The notes below the pieces were generated by a model. The model worked only from the letters and a program-made list of their open reading frames with translations, was not told the origin of the DNA and did not search any database. Shown in pieces: positions 49,262 to 57,304 of a DNA stretch of 64,000 nt; position 1 is the first letter of the stretch, and every line of letters begins with the position of its first letter. The DNA is from Poritiphilus flavus (GTDB lineage: Bacteria; Bacteroidota; Bacteroidia; Flavobacteriales; Flavobacteriaceae): positions 62,001-126,000 of the forward strand of contig NZ_WXYO01000009.1 of assembly GCF_009901585.1 (NCBI RefSeq), written 5' to 3'. Position numbers and translations under genes: made by a program.

Positions 49262-51100
49262 ATGGACATTCAAAATGTGATCTCAGATAAGGTCAGGGAA
49301 GTCGTAGCCGACCTTTTTAAGGTTGATCTCCCAACGGTAGAATTTCAGCCTACCCGTAAGGATTTTGAAGGTGATATTACTCTGGTGGTCTTTCCTATGC
49401 TCCGCTATGTGAAAGGTAACCCGGAAAAGATAGGAACGGAGATCGGTGCCCGCCTGAGATCTGAGCTTAATGAGGTTACGGACTTCAATGTCATCAAGGG
49501 GTTTCTAAATTTGGTCATAGATGATGCCTATTACCTGGAGTTCTTCAATAGTATTTTAGAGAATCCTGAATACGGATATGTTTCCACGGCATCTGGGGAT
49601 GCGGTTATGGTGGAATATTCCTCTCCGAATACGAATAAACCCTTGCATTTAGGTCATATCCGTAACAATCTGTTGGGTTATGCGGTGTCAGAAATACTCA
49701 AAGCCTCGGGCAAGAAAGTCTACAAAACCCAAATTGTGAATGACCGGGGCATCCACATTTGCAAAAGTATGCTGGCCTGGAAAAAATGGGGTAATGGAGA
49801 AACTCCGGAGCGTAGTGGTTTAAAGGGTGATAAGCTGGTAGGGAACTACTATGTCGCATTTGACAAGGCTTATAAGGAGGAGGTCTCTGACATGGTTTCT
49901 TCCGGGATTTCCAGGGAAAAGGCGGAGAAAGAAGCCCCGATCTTATTGGAAGCACAGCAAATGCTGCGCCTATGGGAGTCTGGAGACCCTGAGGTGGTGG
50001 AGCTTTGGAAAACCATGAATTCCTGGGTGTATGATGGCTTTAACGAGACTTATAAAAACCTGGGCGTGGATTTTGACAAGCTCTACTACGAAAGCGATAC
50101 CTATCTCCTTGGGAAGGACTTTGTAGAAGAAGGGTTGAAGAAAGGGGTTTTCTTTAAAAAGGAAGACGGTAGCGTCTGGATAGACCTCACAGATGAGGGA
50201 TTAGACGAAAAGATCGTCCTCAGGGCAGACGGTACCGCGGTATACATGACCCAGGATATCGGCACAGCCATTCAGAGGGTGAAAGACTACCCGGATATTA
50301 CAGGCATGGTCTATACTGTGGGTAACGAGCAGGATTATCACTTTAAAGTGCTGTTCCTCATACTTAAAAAGCTCGGCTTTAGCTGGGCAGAACAATTGTA
50401 CCACCTGAGCTATGGAATGGTTGATCTACCCTCGGGTAAAATGAAGAGCAGGGAAGGCACGGTAGTGGACGCGGACGACCTCATGGAAGATATGGCCGCG
50501 ACCGCAGAGGCGATCTCAAAAGAGTTGGGGAAGCTGGATGACTATTCGGAAACGGAAAAACAACAACTTTACCGCATAATTGGCCTGGGAGCATTGAAAT
50601 ACTATATCCTTAAGGTTGACCCTAAAAAACGAATCCTCTTTAACCCTGAAGAATCTGTGGATTTCCAGGGGAATACAGGTCCGTTCATTCAATATACCTA
50701 TGCAAGGATACAATCAATTCTTCGAAAAGCGACTGATAGAGGCGATGTCTCATCGAGCGTCTACCCGCCCGCCCGCTCCGGTACGGATGGGGCCAAGGCG
50801 TTCGGACGGGCAATCGATACGTCCTTAGAATTACATCCCAAAGAAAAAGAGTTGCTAAAGCAGATCGGGACGTTCCCTGAGACCGTCCAATTGGCTGCAG
50901 GGAATTACAGTCCGGCACTTATTGCCAATTATACTTACGACCTGGTAAAAGAGTTTAATTCCTTCTATCAGCAGGTTTCTATCCTCGGGGAAACGGATGA
51001 AGCAAAAAAGATCTTTAGAGTTTTGCTGTCTAAAAAGGTGGGACAAGTGATTCAAAATGCTTTTGGATTACTGGGGATTCAGGTGCCTGACAGAATGTAA
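49262..51100 (+). CDS. argS: arginyl-tRNA synthetase
   Basis: 612 residues. It charges tRNA-Arg. The N-terminal Add-1 domain (about 1-85) is followed by the class I catalytic core with the HIGH motif as HLGH (in KPLHLGHIRNN), the KMSKS-like motif as KMKSREG, and a C-terminal DALR anticodon-binding domain (NYTYDLVKEFNSFYQQ). About 20 extra residues (roughly 498-518, beginning SSVYPPARSG) sit where related proteins have a short linker, encoded by a GC-rich inverted repeat at 50757-50812. The frame stays open. Confidence 0.96.
   Translation: MDIQNVISDKVREVVADLFKVDLPTVEFQPTRKDFEGDITLVVFPMLRYVKGNPEKIGTEIGARLRSELNEVTDFNVIKGFLNLVIDDAYYLEFFNSILENPEYGYVSTASGDAVMVEYSSPNTNKPLHLGHIRNNLLGYAVSEILKASGKKVYKTQIVNDRGIHICKSMLAWKKWGNGETPERSGLKGDKLVGNYYVAFDKAYKEEVSDMVSSGISREKAEKEAPILLEAQQMLRLWESGDPEVVELWKTMNSWVYDGFNETYKNLGVDFDKLYYESDTYLLGKDFVEEGLKKGVFFKKEDGSVWIDLTDEGLDEKIVLRADGTAVYMTQDIGTAIQRVKDYPDITGMVYTVGNEQDYHFKVLFLILKKLGFSWAEQLYHLSYGMVDLPSGKMKSREGTVVDADDLMEDMAATAEAISKELGKLDDYSETEKQQLYRIIGLGALKYYILKVDPKKRILFNPEESVDFQGNTGPFIQYTYARIQSILRKATDRGDVSSSVYPPARSGTDGAKAFGRAIDTSLELHPKEKELLKQIGTFPETVQLAAGNYSPALIANYTYDLVKEFNSFYQQVSILGETDEAKKIFRVLLSKKVGQVIQNAFGLLGIQVPDRM
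50757..50812 (+). repeat. GC-rich palindromic insert inside argS
   Basis: GCCCGCTCCG (50771-50780) pairs with CGGACGGGC (50803-50811) with one bulged base; the 56-base block is much richer in G+C than the gene around it. ATCGA occurs at both edges (50752-50756 and 50813-50817 region), as a target duplication might. It adds an in-frame peptide rather than breaking the gene. Confidence 0.5.
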
Positions 51101-51126
51101 AAAGGGGCCTTTTTTCAAAAGCCCCT
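51099..51126 (-). terminator. terminator of the proteorhodopsin gene
   Basis: On the minus strand AGGGGC-TTTT pairs with AAAA-GGCCCCT (one bulge), followed by TTTTTAC. It starts 26 bases past the rhodopsin stop and abuts the argS stop, so it also sits at the argS 3' end but lacks a U-tract in that direction. Confidence 0.8.
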
Positions 51127-51152
51127 ACTACTAACAACTAAACTAAAGCGTA

Positions 51153-51887
51153 TTAGGCTTCAGCCTTAGCGGTAGCTGTTACCGCTAAATTGTAAACTAC
51201 CAGGCCAAAGCCGATTTTATTAATGGCGTCACCAATATTGTAGATTACGTCCATTGAAATGCCGCCGAAGATCCCTTCGTACCAGCCCGGAGTTCCGGCC
51301 ATATACCCTACGGGATAAATAGCCCATCCAACCAGTACAAACCAGCAGAGCATCTTATGGGCTGAAAGTACTGCACCACCAGCTGACTCAGCCAGTTTTT
51401 TGGCGGAGCCCAACCAGATCTCGTAAACAATTACGAAGTAAGCTGCTCCTGAAAGAAGACCCCATAGCCAGGCATTATCACGGTCAACGGCTTCGCCGAA
51501 GTAGCCAAATACCAGCATAATTACAGAAAGAATGATTAACTTCCACATAAGGGCCTTCTTAGCGCCGGCCACTTTAAGTATGAGGAAGAATTCCACACAC
51601 ATTAACGGAACGGTAAGGATCCAGTCAACATAGCGGAAGAAGGTGGGGGACTCTGCGTTTGCAGCCCAGTAGTCCCTCATGTACCAGTAGTGAACGGCTG
51701 CAATAAAGGTTATTAAACCTGAAACAAGGATGGAGGTTCTCCATTTTCTGTCATAACTATTCATTGACAGAAAGAAAAAGGCCGAGGCGGCCATCATAGC
51801 CATACATCCTACAAAGAATGTAAAGCCTACATAATCGTCTGTGGCAATTTTGCCCACAAGCGAAAAACTAGCTGTAAGTTTTTCCAT
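51153..51887 (-). CDS. proteorhodopsin, light-driven proton pump
   Basis: 244 residues with seven membrane helices. Retinal would bind to Lys224 in helix G (NKIGFGLVVYN). The ion-pump triad is Asp88 (acceptor), Thr92 and Glu99 (donor), the DTE pattern of proton-pumping proteorhodopsins, in RYVDWILTVPLMCVEF. His66 (AAVHYW) is the usual partner of the acceptor. The spectral tuning position (105 in gamma-proteobacterial numbering) is Met96, which predicts green absorption. It is transcribed away from blh across a 53-base gap. Confidence 0.97.
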   Translation of the reverse strand: MEKLTASFSLVGKIATDDYVGFTFFVGCMAMMAASAFFFLSMNSYDRKWRTSILVSGLITFIAAVHYWYMRDYWAANAESPTFFRYVDWILTVPLMCVEFFLILKVAGAKKALMWKLIILSVIMLVFGYFGEAVDRDNAWLWGLLSGAAYFVIVYEIWLGSAKKLAESAGGAVLSAHKMLCWFVLVGWAIYPVGYMAGTPGWYEGIFGGISMDVIYNIGDAINKIGFGLVVYNLAVTATAKAEA

Positions 51888-51906
51888 TTTACTCGAATAT
51901 TTGATT

Positions 51907-51973
51907 TGTTTAATTTATTCTTGGTAAAATTAAACAAAAAATGTTTAATTTTATAGAAATTTTGTTAAACAAA
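51907..51973. promoter_or_regulatory. shared repeat-rich control region of proteorhodopsin and blh
   Basis: GTTTAATTT (51908-51916) and its exact reverse complement AAATTAAAC (51927-51935) form a dyad with a 10-base spacer; a third GTTTAATTT follows at 51943-51951, and TTTGTTAAACAAA, a near palindrome, at 51961-51973. The dyad lies between the two genes, so one regulator could control both. No strong TAnnTTTG was found. The regulator is unknown. Confidence 0.55.
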
Positions 51974-52867
51974 ATGCAAAATCAACTACCTGAAATTGTC
52001 AAATTGAAAAATTGGATGCTTGTGGGCACTTTCTTTGCCTTGTGGATCTCAGTATACTTCAATAAGGCAACAGAGGAAGTTTTGGCCTATGTATTGATCT
52101 TGTCCTTTGGTATTTTACACGGCTCCAATGATATTAAGTTGATCCGGGCTACAAGTTATAACGAGAATGCTCCAGGAATGATGAAAGTGTTGCTATGCTA
52201 CCTGGGCTTTATTGCCATGGTTATTGCATTACTCAAGTTTTTGCCACTAGTGTTGATAGGGGTATTTCTGATTTTTAGCGCCTATCATTTTGGGGAACAA
52301 CACTGGAATGGCGGTCTTAGTGGCAGTAGGATCTCAAAAACGACGCTTTACGTGAATTACGGTCTGCTGGTCCTCACCATATTGTTCCACGCGCATGGAA
52401 AAGAGGTTGAGAACATTCTGCTTAAGCTCACTGATTTTGTTGTGCCTGCGGCAATATGGCGTAGTCTGCTGTTCATCTTACTGATCACTTTTGTTTTACA
52501 ATATATTTTAAAATTTAAACAAAAAGTTTCAACCCGCTTTCGTGAACTGCTCATATTGCTGGTGCTTTATATAGTCTTTAATACTGCCTCCTTGCTTTGG
52601 TCTTTCGCAATCTATTTTATCATTTGGCATTCTGTTCCATCCTTAAGTGATCAAATACAATACCTGTATGGAGAGCTTAGCTGGAAGAATTTTTTTAAGT
52701 ACTTCAGGACTTCTTTCTGGTATTGGGCGGCGGCCGTAGTGTCTCTTTTTGGTCTGTTTCTGTTCTTTTCCAAGGCCTTTGATGAGGTAGTTCCGATGCT
52801 TTTCGCTTTCATCATTGCGATTACCTTTCCTCATGTTTTGGTTATTGATAAGCTGAGAAGATCTTAA
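51941..52867 (+). CDS. blh: Brp/Blh-family beta-carotene 15,15'-dioxygenase
   Basis: 308 residues, an integral membrane protein with about eight helices. It splits beta-carotene into two molecules of all-trans retinal, the chromophore of the rhodopsin next to it. Conserved iron-ligand histidines are visible: His60 (ILHGSNDI), His116 and His121 (YHFGEQHW), His230 (WHSVPS) and His298 (FPHVLV). The start may be the ATG at 51941 or at 51974; the second removes 11 residues and leaves the repeat sites in the leader. Its end overlaps the end of the convergent TonB receptor gene by four bases. Confidence 0.93.
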   Translation: MFNFIEILLNKMQNQLPEIVKLKNWMLVGTFFALWISVYFNKATEEVLAYVLILSFGILHGSNDIKLIRATSYNENAPGMMKVLLCYLGFIAMVIALLKFLPLVLIGVFLIFSAYHFGEQHWNGGLSGSRISKTTLYVNYGLLVLTILFHAHGKEVENILLKLTDFVVPAAIWRSLLFILLITFVLQYILKFKQKVSTRFRELLILLVLYIVFNTASLLWSFAIYFIIWHSVPSLSDQIQYLYGELSWKNFFKYFRTSFWYWAAAVVSLFGLFLFFSKAFDEVVPMLFAFIIAITFPHVLVIDKLRRS

Positions 52868-55464
52868 AAACTCACCCGGAAACTGATATTGGGTGTAAGT
52901 CCGAGGGATTTGTTTTCTATACGCTCAATTTCGTTTTGATCGTTGAGGCGATAGTAGGTATTCAAAATGTTCTCCCGATCCAGAATGTTGAGGATGGAGG
53001 CCCCGGCCGTAGCCTTGATCCTTGGACTGATGTTAAACTTATAGATCGCAGAAGCGTCTAAACGGACGTAATCGGGCAAACGGCTGCTGTTAGGGTCCTG
53101 GTAATTGATCCTGTTTGGAAATACCGTGGTGTCCAGGGAATTCGGATCGTCCAACGGCTCTGTAAAAGGTCTTCCTGTTCTGTAGTTCAGGCCAATACCG
53201 AACTTAAAATCGTTATAAGTATAATTGGCGGCCACGGTGGCCGTATGACGCACATCCAGGTTATTGGGGAACATCGGTGGGACGATATCGTCAAAAGTAT
53301 AGTCGTTTACATTGTAGGTATAGCTCACCCAGCTACTGAAATCTTCCGTTTTGTAGTTTAGCAGGAATTCTACTCCTTTAACCTCGTACATGCCGATCTC
53401 TCCGTTAAATTGGTCCTGGTTCTGGAAGCCCTGGGTTGCCGTGCTGATGTTGTCCACTACTTTGTAAAATCCCTCCAGCCCGAAATACCAGTACCCGCGG
53501 TCGTAGTGAAAACCTATTGAACCCTGTTTACTGGTAACTATGGGCAGTGCCCTTTCTCCAGGCCTGCCATTGACCAGGGTATCCGATTTTGTATTGGACA
53601 GTACCCACCTTCTTTTTTCTATTCCCAAAAAGTTTTGTTCCAGGTCTATGACCTGATTGGTGGTTTGATTTTTGAATTCGCCCAGTAATTCCACTCTCAG
53701 ATGATCCGTCAGTAAATAGCTGGCATTAAGTCTGGGTTCAATGACAATGTCCGAAAAAGTGGCGATATTTTCAATATAATTGAAGCGTCCGCCTATTTGA
53801 GCCCTCAATCTTTCATTTTCCGAGATATAGTTCACCTCGCTGAAGGCGGAATGTTTTCTTATTACATCGGTAAGTTCAGATTCAAAAGGAGGTTGGGTAA
53901 CCCGGGTTTCATTAGTGATGCCCACCTCTGTAAGCTCATAGCCGTTACCAAAACTCAGATTATCGTTAAGCACAAAGACTGTATTTAGCTTAGCAGAGGT
54001 CTCTTTTACGGTGTTTTTCTGCAACAGCCCCTGTACTCCATTGGCTGTGATATTCTGTGCATCCAGACTATAGAAGGTGTAGTAACCGCTTAAGTTGGTA
54101 GAGAAACGGTCTGTCCATCTGCTTTCCAGACTTCCACCCAACGAAAGATTGGTCTGATCCAGGTTACTTTGATTCGTTCTTCCGGTATTCTCCGCAGTTT
54201 CGGTATAGTCTAACAAATTATTGATGTTGATGAAACTCACCCGCACTTTGTGATCTTCATTGTAATCGTACAGTATCTTTCCGGTAAAGTCGTAAAAGTA
54301 GAAGCGCTCATCGGTATCTATGCGAACGTCGGAATTTTGACTGTTATCTACTTTAATTTCCGTGTTCTGGAAGGCCCGGAATATAAATTCGTCATAAGTG
54401 GGAGTGGTAAAAAAATCGGTAGCGGAACGCCTGGCAGAGAATTGTACCCCTAGCTTTTGGGAAAGGGGGATATGGGCGTAGAGGTCCCCGCTGATCAGGT
54501 TGAAGCCGGCACCCCCGAAAACCTGGTCTGCAATCTCATTTTGAGTGCGCATATCGATGATTCCACTTACCCCGTCACCGTATTCTGCGCTTGTTCCGTT
54601 TTTTATGATGCGGATCTTATCGGTGAGATAGGGATTGAAGGCGGAAATCAAACCAAAAAAATGGCCGGACTGATACATCTTTATCCCGTCCCACAATAAG
54701 AGATTCTGGTCATTGGTTCCACCCCGGATATTGATGTCAGATACGGTTTCATCAATACTTTTTATGCCTGGCAAGGCCTGAACGGTCTGAAGAACGTCCG
54801 GTTCTATCAATCCGGGTAATATGCCAAATTCTGCGGTATTCAATTCAATGCTGCCGTCAGACTGTTTTACCAGACCCGTGGTCAGGAATTTGTAGACCAC
54901 CACCTCGTCCAGTTGCTGGTAATTTAAGCCCAGAAGTACGGTTTGACAGGGGTTTTTGCTTACCAGGTTTTCGGCAGTAACATATTTGGTCTTATAACCC
55001 AGGTGTCGGATCCTGATCGATGCCTTTCTGGGGATATTCGTAAGCATAAAATTCCCGTCCAGGTCGGTAATTGTGGCGATACTGCTACCCAAAACCTCCA
55101 CAGACGCGCCGGTAACATTATTCTGCTCAAAATTATCCAGTATCCTTGCGCAGATATCAACGGTAATGCTTTTGGAAAGGGTATAATACCGCTCACTTAG
55201 CTTTTTGACCTGAAGCTGGGTCTGGTTCCGAATGTCTTCCAGTATTTCTTCCAGTACCCCGCTCTTAGGGACTTTTATCTCCAAAGGGCGCAGATCTTCA
55301 TCCACATAGGAGAACTTTACATCAAAATCCCGCTCAAGCTGCTGAATGTAGGCGATAATGTTTAAGGAAGAAGGGGTAGGTGCATCCTGTGCCCAACCCC
55401 AATAGAGGGCAGACCAAAGCAAGAACGATAAAAGTAGTTTTTTGCTAAGGAGCGTCTTCGGCAT
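52864..55464 (-). CDS. TonB-dependent receptor with STN signalling domain (FecA-like)
   Basis: 866 residues. Signal peptide (1-25, ending GWAQ), STN domain (about 30-98; YIQQLERDFDVKFSYVDEDL), carboxypeptidase-like beta-sandwich (about 103-175), plug (about 200-310; SDINIRGGTNDQNLLLWDGI) and a barrel ending in FRVSF. The STN domain signals to FecR, so this receptor should both take up a ligand and report it. The gene overlaps fecR by 20 bases. No SusD follows; the ligand (siderophore, oligosaccharide or peptide) is not known. Confidence 0.94.
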   Translation of the reverse strand: MPKTLLSKKLLLSFLLWSALYWGWAQDAPTPSSLNIIAYIQQLERDFDVKFSYVDEDLRPLEIKVPKSGVLEEILEDIRNQTQLQVKKLSERYYTLSKSITVDICARILDNFEQNNVTGASVEVLGSSIATITDLDGNFMLTNIPRKASIRIRHLGYKTKYVTAENLVSKNPCQTVLLGLNYQQLDEVVVYKFLTTGLVKQSDGSIELNTAEFGILPGLIEPDVLQTVQALPGIKSIDETVSDINIRGGTNDQNLLLWDGIKMYQSGHFFGLISAFNPYLTDKIRIIKNGTSAEYGDGVSGIIDMRTQNEIADQVFGGAGFNLISGDLYAHIPLSQKLGVQFSARRSATDFFTTPTYDEFIFRAFQNTEIKVDNSQNSDVRIDTDERFYFYDFTGKILYDYNEDHKVRVSFININNLLDYTETAENTGRTNQSNLDQTNLSLGGSLESRWTDRFSTNLSGYYTFYSLDAQNITANGVQGLLQKNTVKETSAKLNTVFVLNDNLSFGNGYELTEVGITNETRVTQPPFESELTDVIRKHSAFSEVNYISENERLRAQIGGRFNYIENIATFSDIVIEPRLNASYLLTDHLRVELLGEFKNQTTNQVIDLEQNFLGIEKRRWVLSNTKSDTLVNGRPGERALPIVTSKQGSIGFHYDRGYWYFGLEGFYKVVDNISTATQGFQNQDQFNGEIGMYEVKGVEFLLNYKTEDFSSWVSYTYNVNDYTFDDIVPPMFPNNLDVRHTATVAANYTYNDFKFGIGLNYRTGRPFTEPLDDPNSLDTTVFPNRINYQDPNSSRLPDYVRLDASAIYKFNISPRIKATAGASILNILDRENILNTYYRLNDQNEIERIENKSLGLTPNISFRVSF

Positions 55465-56356
55465 AGAATAGCACTTTGTTCCCCTCTAATTTAAACTTTA
55501 TCAGGGAAGGTGTACTAATACTTTGTAACGCCAAATTTATGTTTGTGTTGCTAAAAGTACCTGTAAATAGTTGTCCTAAGTCAACATTTTCGGTTTCAAC
55601 TTCTACATTATATTGCCTTTGGAACTCATCCAGTACATAGGCAAGAGGTATACTTTTAAAAGAACTCTCGTTGTTGATCCATGAAGGAGCAGCAGTGTTG
55701 GGTGCCTCAGAAGGTATCACTTTTCCATCTATAGCCATAAAGGAAGTACCCGCAGGTAGTTTGGTCTCTTTCCCGTTAAAGGTAACGCTAACCAAACCTT
55801 CAAAACAGGTCACTTCAAAGAATCCTTTTCTGTTTTCCACATTGAATTGTGTTCCAAGTACGGCAACGGTGCCATCTGTTGTGGAAACTGTAAATTTCTT
55901 ACCCTTGGCCACTTTAAAAAAGGCCTCACCTTTAAGGGATATATTTCGCTCCTGATCCCACTTTTTTTCACTGTAGGAAACCTCAGAATCCGCATTCAGC
56001 ACAACTTCAGAGGCGTCTGGTAGTACCACCTCCGTACGTTGTGCAAATTGGGTGCTCACGGTCTCATCCATGCTGTTCACATAGAAATAAGAAGCCACGA
56101 CGATCACAGCTATAGCAGCGGCGATACGCCATACCTTACGCATAGGGTTAAGCTGCACCACTTTGGGTGTATTCTGGGACTGTTTTTTCTTGATGTCTTC
56201 GAAAGCTGCAGCCAAATGGAATTCAGGAGCTTCCAGTTCTCCGGAAACTTCTGCGATTCGCTTATAGGTTGCATATTCGGCAGTCTTTTCAAACTCCGCC
56301 AACTCCGCTTCCGTAAGCTCGTTGTTCAGCCACTTTGCCAAATAATTCTCTTTCAT
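55445..56356 (-). CDS. FecR-family anti-sigma factor
   Basis: 303 residues. The cytoplasmic N-terminus (1-80) should hold the sigma factor, one membrane helix follows at about 85-105 (WRIAAAIAVIVVASYFYV), and the periplasmic FecR domain runs from about 110 to 215 (EVVLPDASEVVLNADSEVSY, FKVAKGKKFTV, LGTQFNVE). The last part (about 230-300) resembles the STN-interacting end. It passes the receptor signal to the ECF sigma encoded upstream. Confidence 0.95.
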   Translation of the reverse strand: MKENYLAKWLNNELTEAELAEFEKTAEYATYKRIAEVSGELEAPEFHLAAAFEDIKKKQSQNTPKVVQLNPMRKVWRIAAAIAVIVVASYFYVNSMDETVSTQFAQRTEVVLPDASEVVLNADSEVSYSEKKWDQERNISLKGEAFFKVAKGKKFTVSTTDGTVAVLGTQFNVENRKGFFEVTCFEGLVSVTFNGKETKLPAGTSFMAIDGKVIPSEAPNTAAPSWINNESSFKSIPLAYVLDEFQRQYNVEVETENVDLGQLFTGTFSNTNINLALQSISTPSLIKFKLEGNKVLFYAEDAP

Positions 56357-56480
56357 CTTTCTAATTTTTATACTTCCTTTTAGATTTTATTAAATATTTG
56401 AAAATCAACTATTTGTAAAATCATTTTAAGGAAATCCCGGCTTTTGAATTCCGGCTTTACCCCTATATAACAACTAAATA

Positions 56481-56500
56481 TTAAAAAACCCTACTTTTTT
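56481..56500 (-). promoter_or_regulatory. candidate ECF-sigma promoter upstream of fecR
   Basis: The minus strand reads AAAAAAGTAGGGTTTTTTAA, 125 bases before the fecR ATG. The same A-rich AGTAGGGT core with T-rich right side occurs in front of the divergent lipoprotein at 57234-57258, in the matching orientation. Its role as the sigma target is inference. Confidence 0.6.
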
Positions 56501-56550
56501 ATTTGATTATCTGCATTTTATACCGAACCAGAGGTTCGTTTTATGATATA

Positions 56551-56614
56551 TTCGTGTATTTGTTTATTCGTGTATTTGTTTGTTCGTGTATTCGTGTATT
56601 TGTTTATTCGTTTA
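56551..56614. repeat. simple tandem repeat (TTCGTGTATTTGTTTA-type units)
   Basis: About four imperfect copies of a 10- to 16-base unit made of TTCGTGTATT and TGTTTA parts. Low complexity, no spacers, so it is not a CRISPR array. It may vary in length between strains. Confidence 0.75.
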
Positions 56615-56615
56615 G

Positions 56616-56678
56616 TTCACTGTTCACTGTTCACTGTTCACTGTTCACTGCTTACTGCTTACTGCAAACTGCCCACTG
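56616..56678. repeat. heptamer tandem repeat (TTCACTG)
   Basis: Five exact TTCACTG copies, then CTTACTG twice, CAAACTG and CCCACTG: nine heptamers, ending two bases before the sigma stop codon (56681). Related heptamers stand at 60562-60597 and 60690-60722. Confidence 0.88.
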
Positions 56679-56680
56679 AA

Positions 56681-57178
56681 CTATATCCCATCAATCTGCT
56701 CCCTAAGCGTTTTCAGCGCCAGGTGCATGCGTTTTTCTATAGCCTTGACACTAACTCCTTCCATTTCTGCTATTTCCGAGTACTTTTTGCCATCAATACG
56801 GTTTAGCAGGAATACCGTACGCTGATTTTCAGGTAGGCTGTCCAAAGCCCGGTCCAGTTTTGCCTTGAATTCCTGTTCCTCCATCAGGAACTCCGGAGAC
56901 TCATTGGATCTGTCATTGGAGGTGTCTCTGTACTTCAGTCGCACCTTTTCTGCCTTGATCACATTCAAATAGAGATTATTCGCTACAGTATAGACGTAGG
57001 ATTTGGCTTTTTCCGGGCTGACTTTGGCGCAGTTCTCCCAAAGTTTTACGAAGGCTTCCTGAACCGCGTCATAAGCCTTTTCCTCATTCCCGAACTTATA
57101 ATATATATAGTTAAAGACCGTTTTAGAATTAGCGGTAAAGAGGGAGCTAAATACTTCTTCCTCACAGACGTTATCCAT
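56681..57178 (-). CDS. ECF-type RNA polymerase sigma-70 factor
   Basis: 165 residues from the ATG at 57178 (an upstream ATG at 57214 would add twelve). Region 2 (about 10-75; NYIYYKFGNEEKAYDAVQEA, and FVKLWEN) and region 4 (about 105-160; LPENQRTVFLLNRIDGKKYSEIA, cited in part) are present, with no region 3 or 1.1, as in FecI-like sigmas. FecR, encoded next, should control it. It is divergent from the repeat lipoprotein at 57305. Confidence 0.95.
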   Translation of the reverse strand: MDNVCEEEVFSSLFTANSKTVFNYIYYKFGNEEKAYDAVQEAFVKLWENCAKVSPEKAKSYVYTVANNLYLNVIKAEKVRLKYRDTSNDRSNESPEFLMEEQEFKAKLDRALDSLPENQRTVFLLNRIDGKKYSEIAEMEGVSVKAIEKRMHLALKTLREQIDGI

Positions 57179-57233
57179 AATTTTACAGGTTGAGGAGTGT
57201 TGGTGTTTTCCCAAAGATATTTTAAAAAAAGTT

Positions 57234-57258
57234 AAAAAAATAGTAGGGTATTTTAAAA
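57234..57258 (+). promoter_or_regulatory. candidate ECF-sigma promoter before the repeat lipoprotein
   Basis: AAAAAAATAGTAGGGTATTT followed by TAAAA, about 47 bases before the ATG at 57305. It shares the AGTAGGGT core and its A/T flanks with the site upstream of fecR. Confidence 0.6.
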
Positions 57259-57304
57259 GATGATTGTTTCAGAACTGTACGAACAACAAAAAATCCAAAT
57301 CGTT

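Larger units (their letters stand above)
56357..56680. other. 324-base gap between sigma and fecR
   Basis: From the fecR side it holds an AT-rich leader, the ECF-type motif at 56481-56500 and two simple repeat arrays (56551-56614 and 56616-56678) that run up to the sigma stop. No coding frame is supported. Confidence 0.75.

Noticed and set aside
56551-56678. Possible CRISPR array
   Set aside because: Units are 7-16 bases and directly joined; there are no unique spacers and no cas genes.
56543-56806. 87-residue plus-strand frame rich in V, L, F and Y
   Set aside because: Produced by translating the simple repeats and the antisense of the sigma gene.
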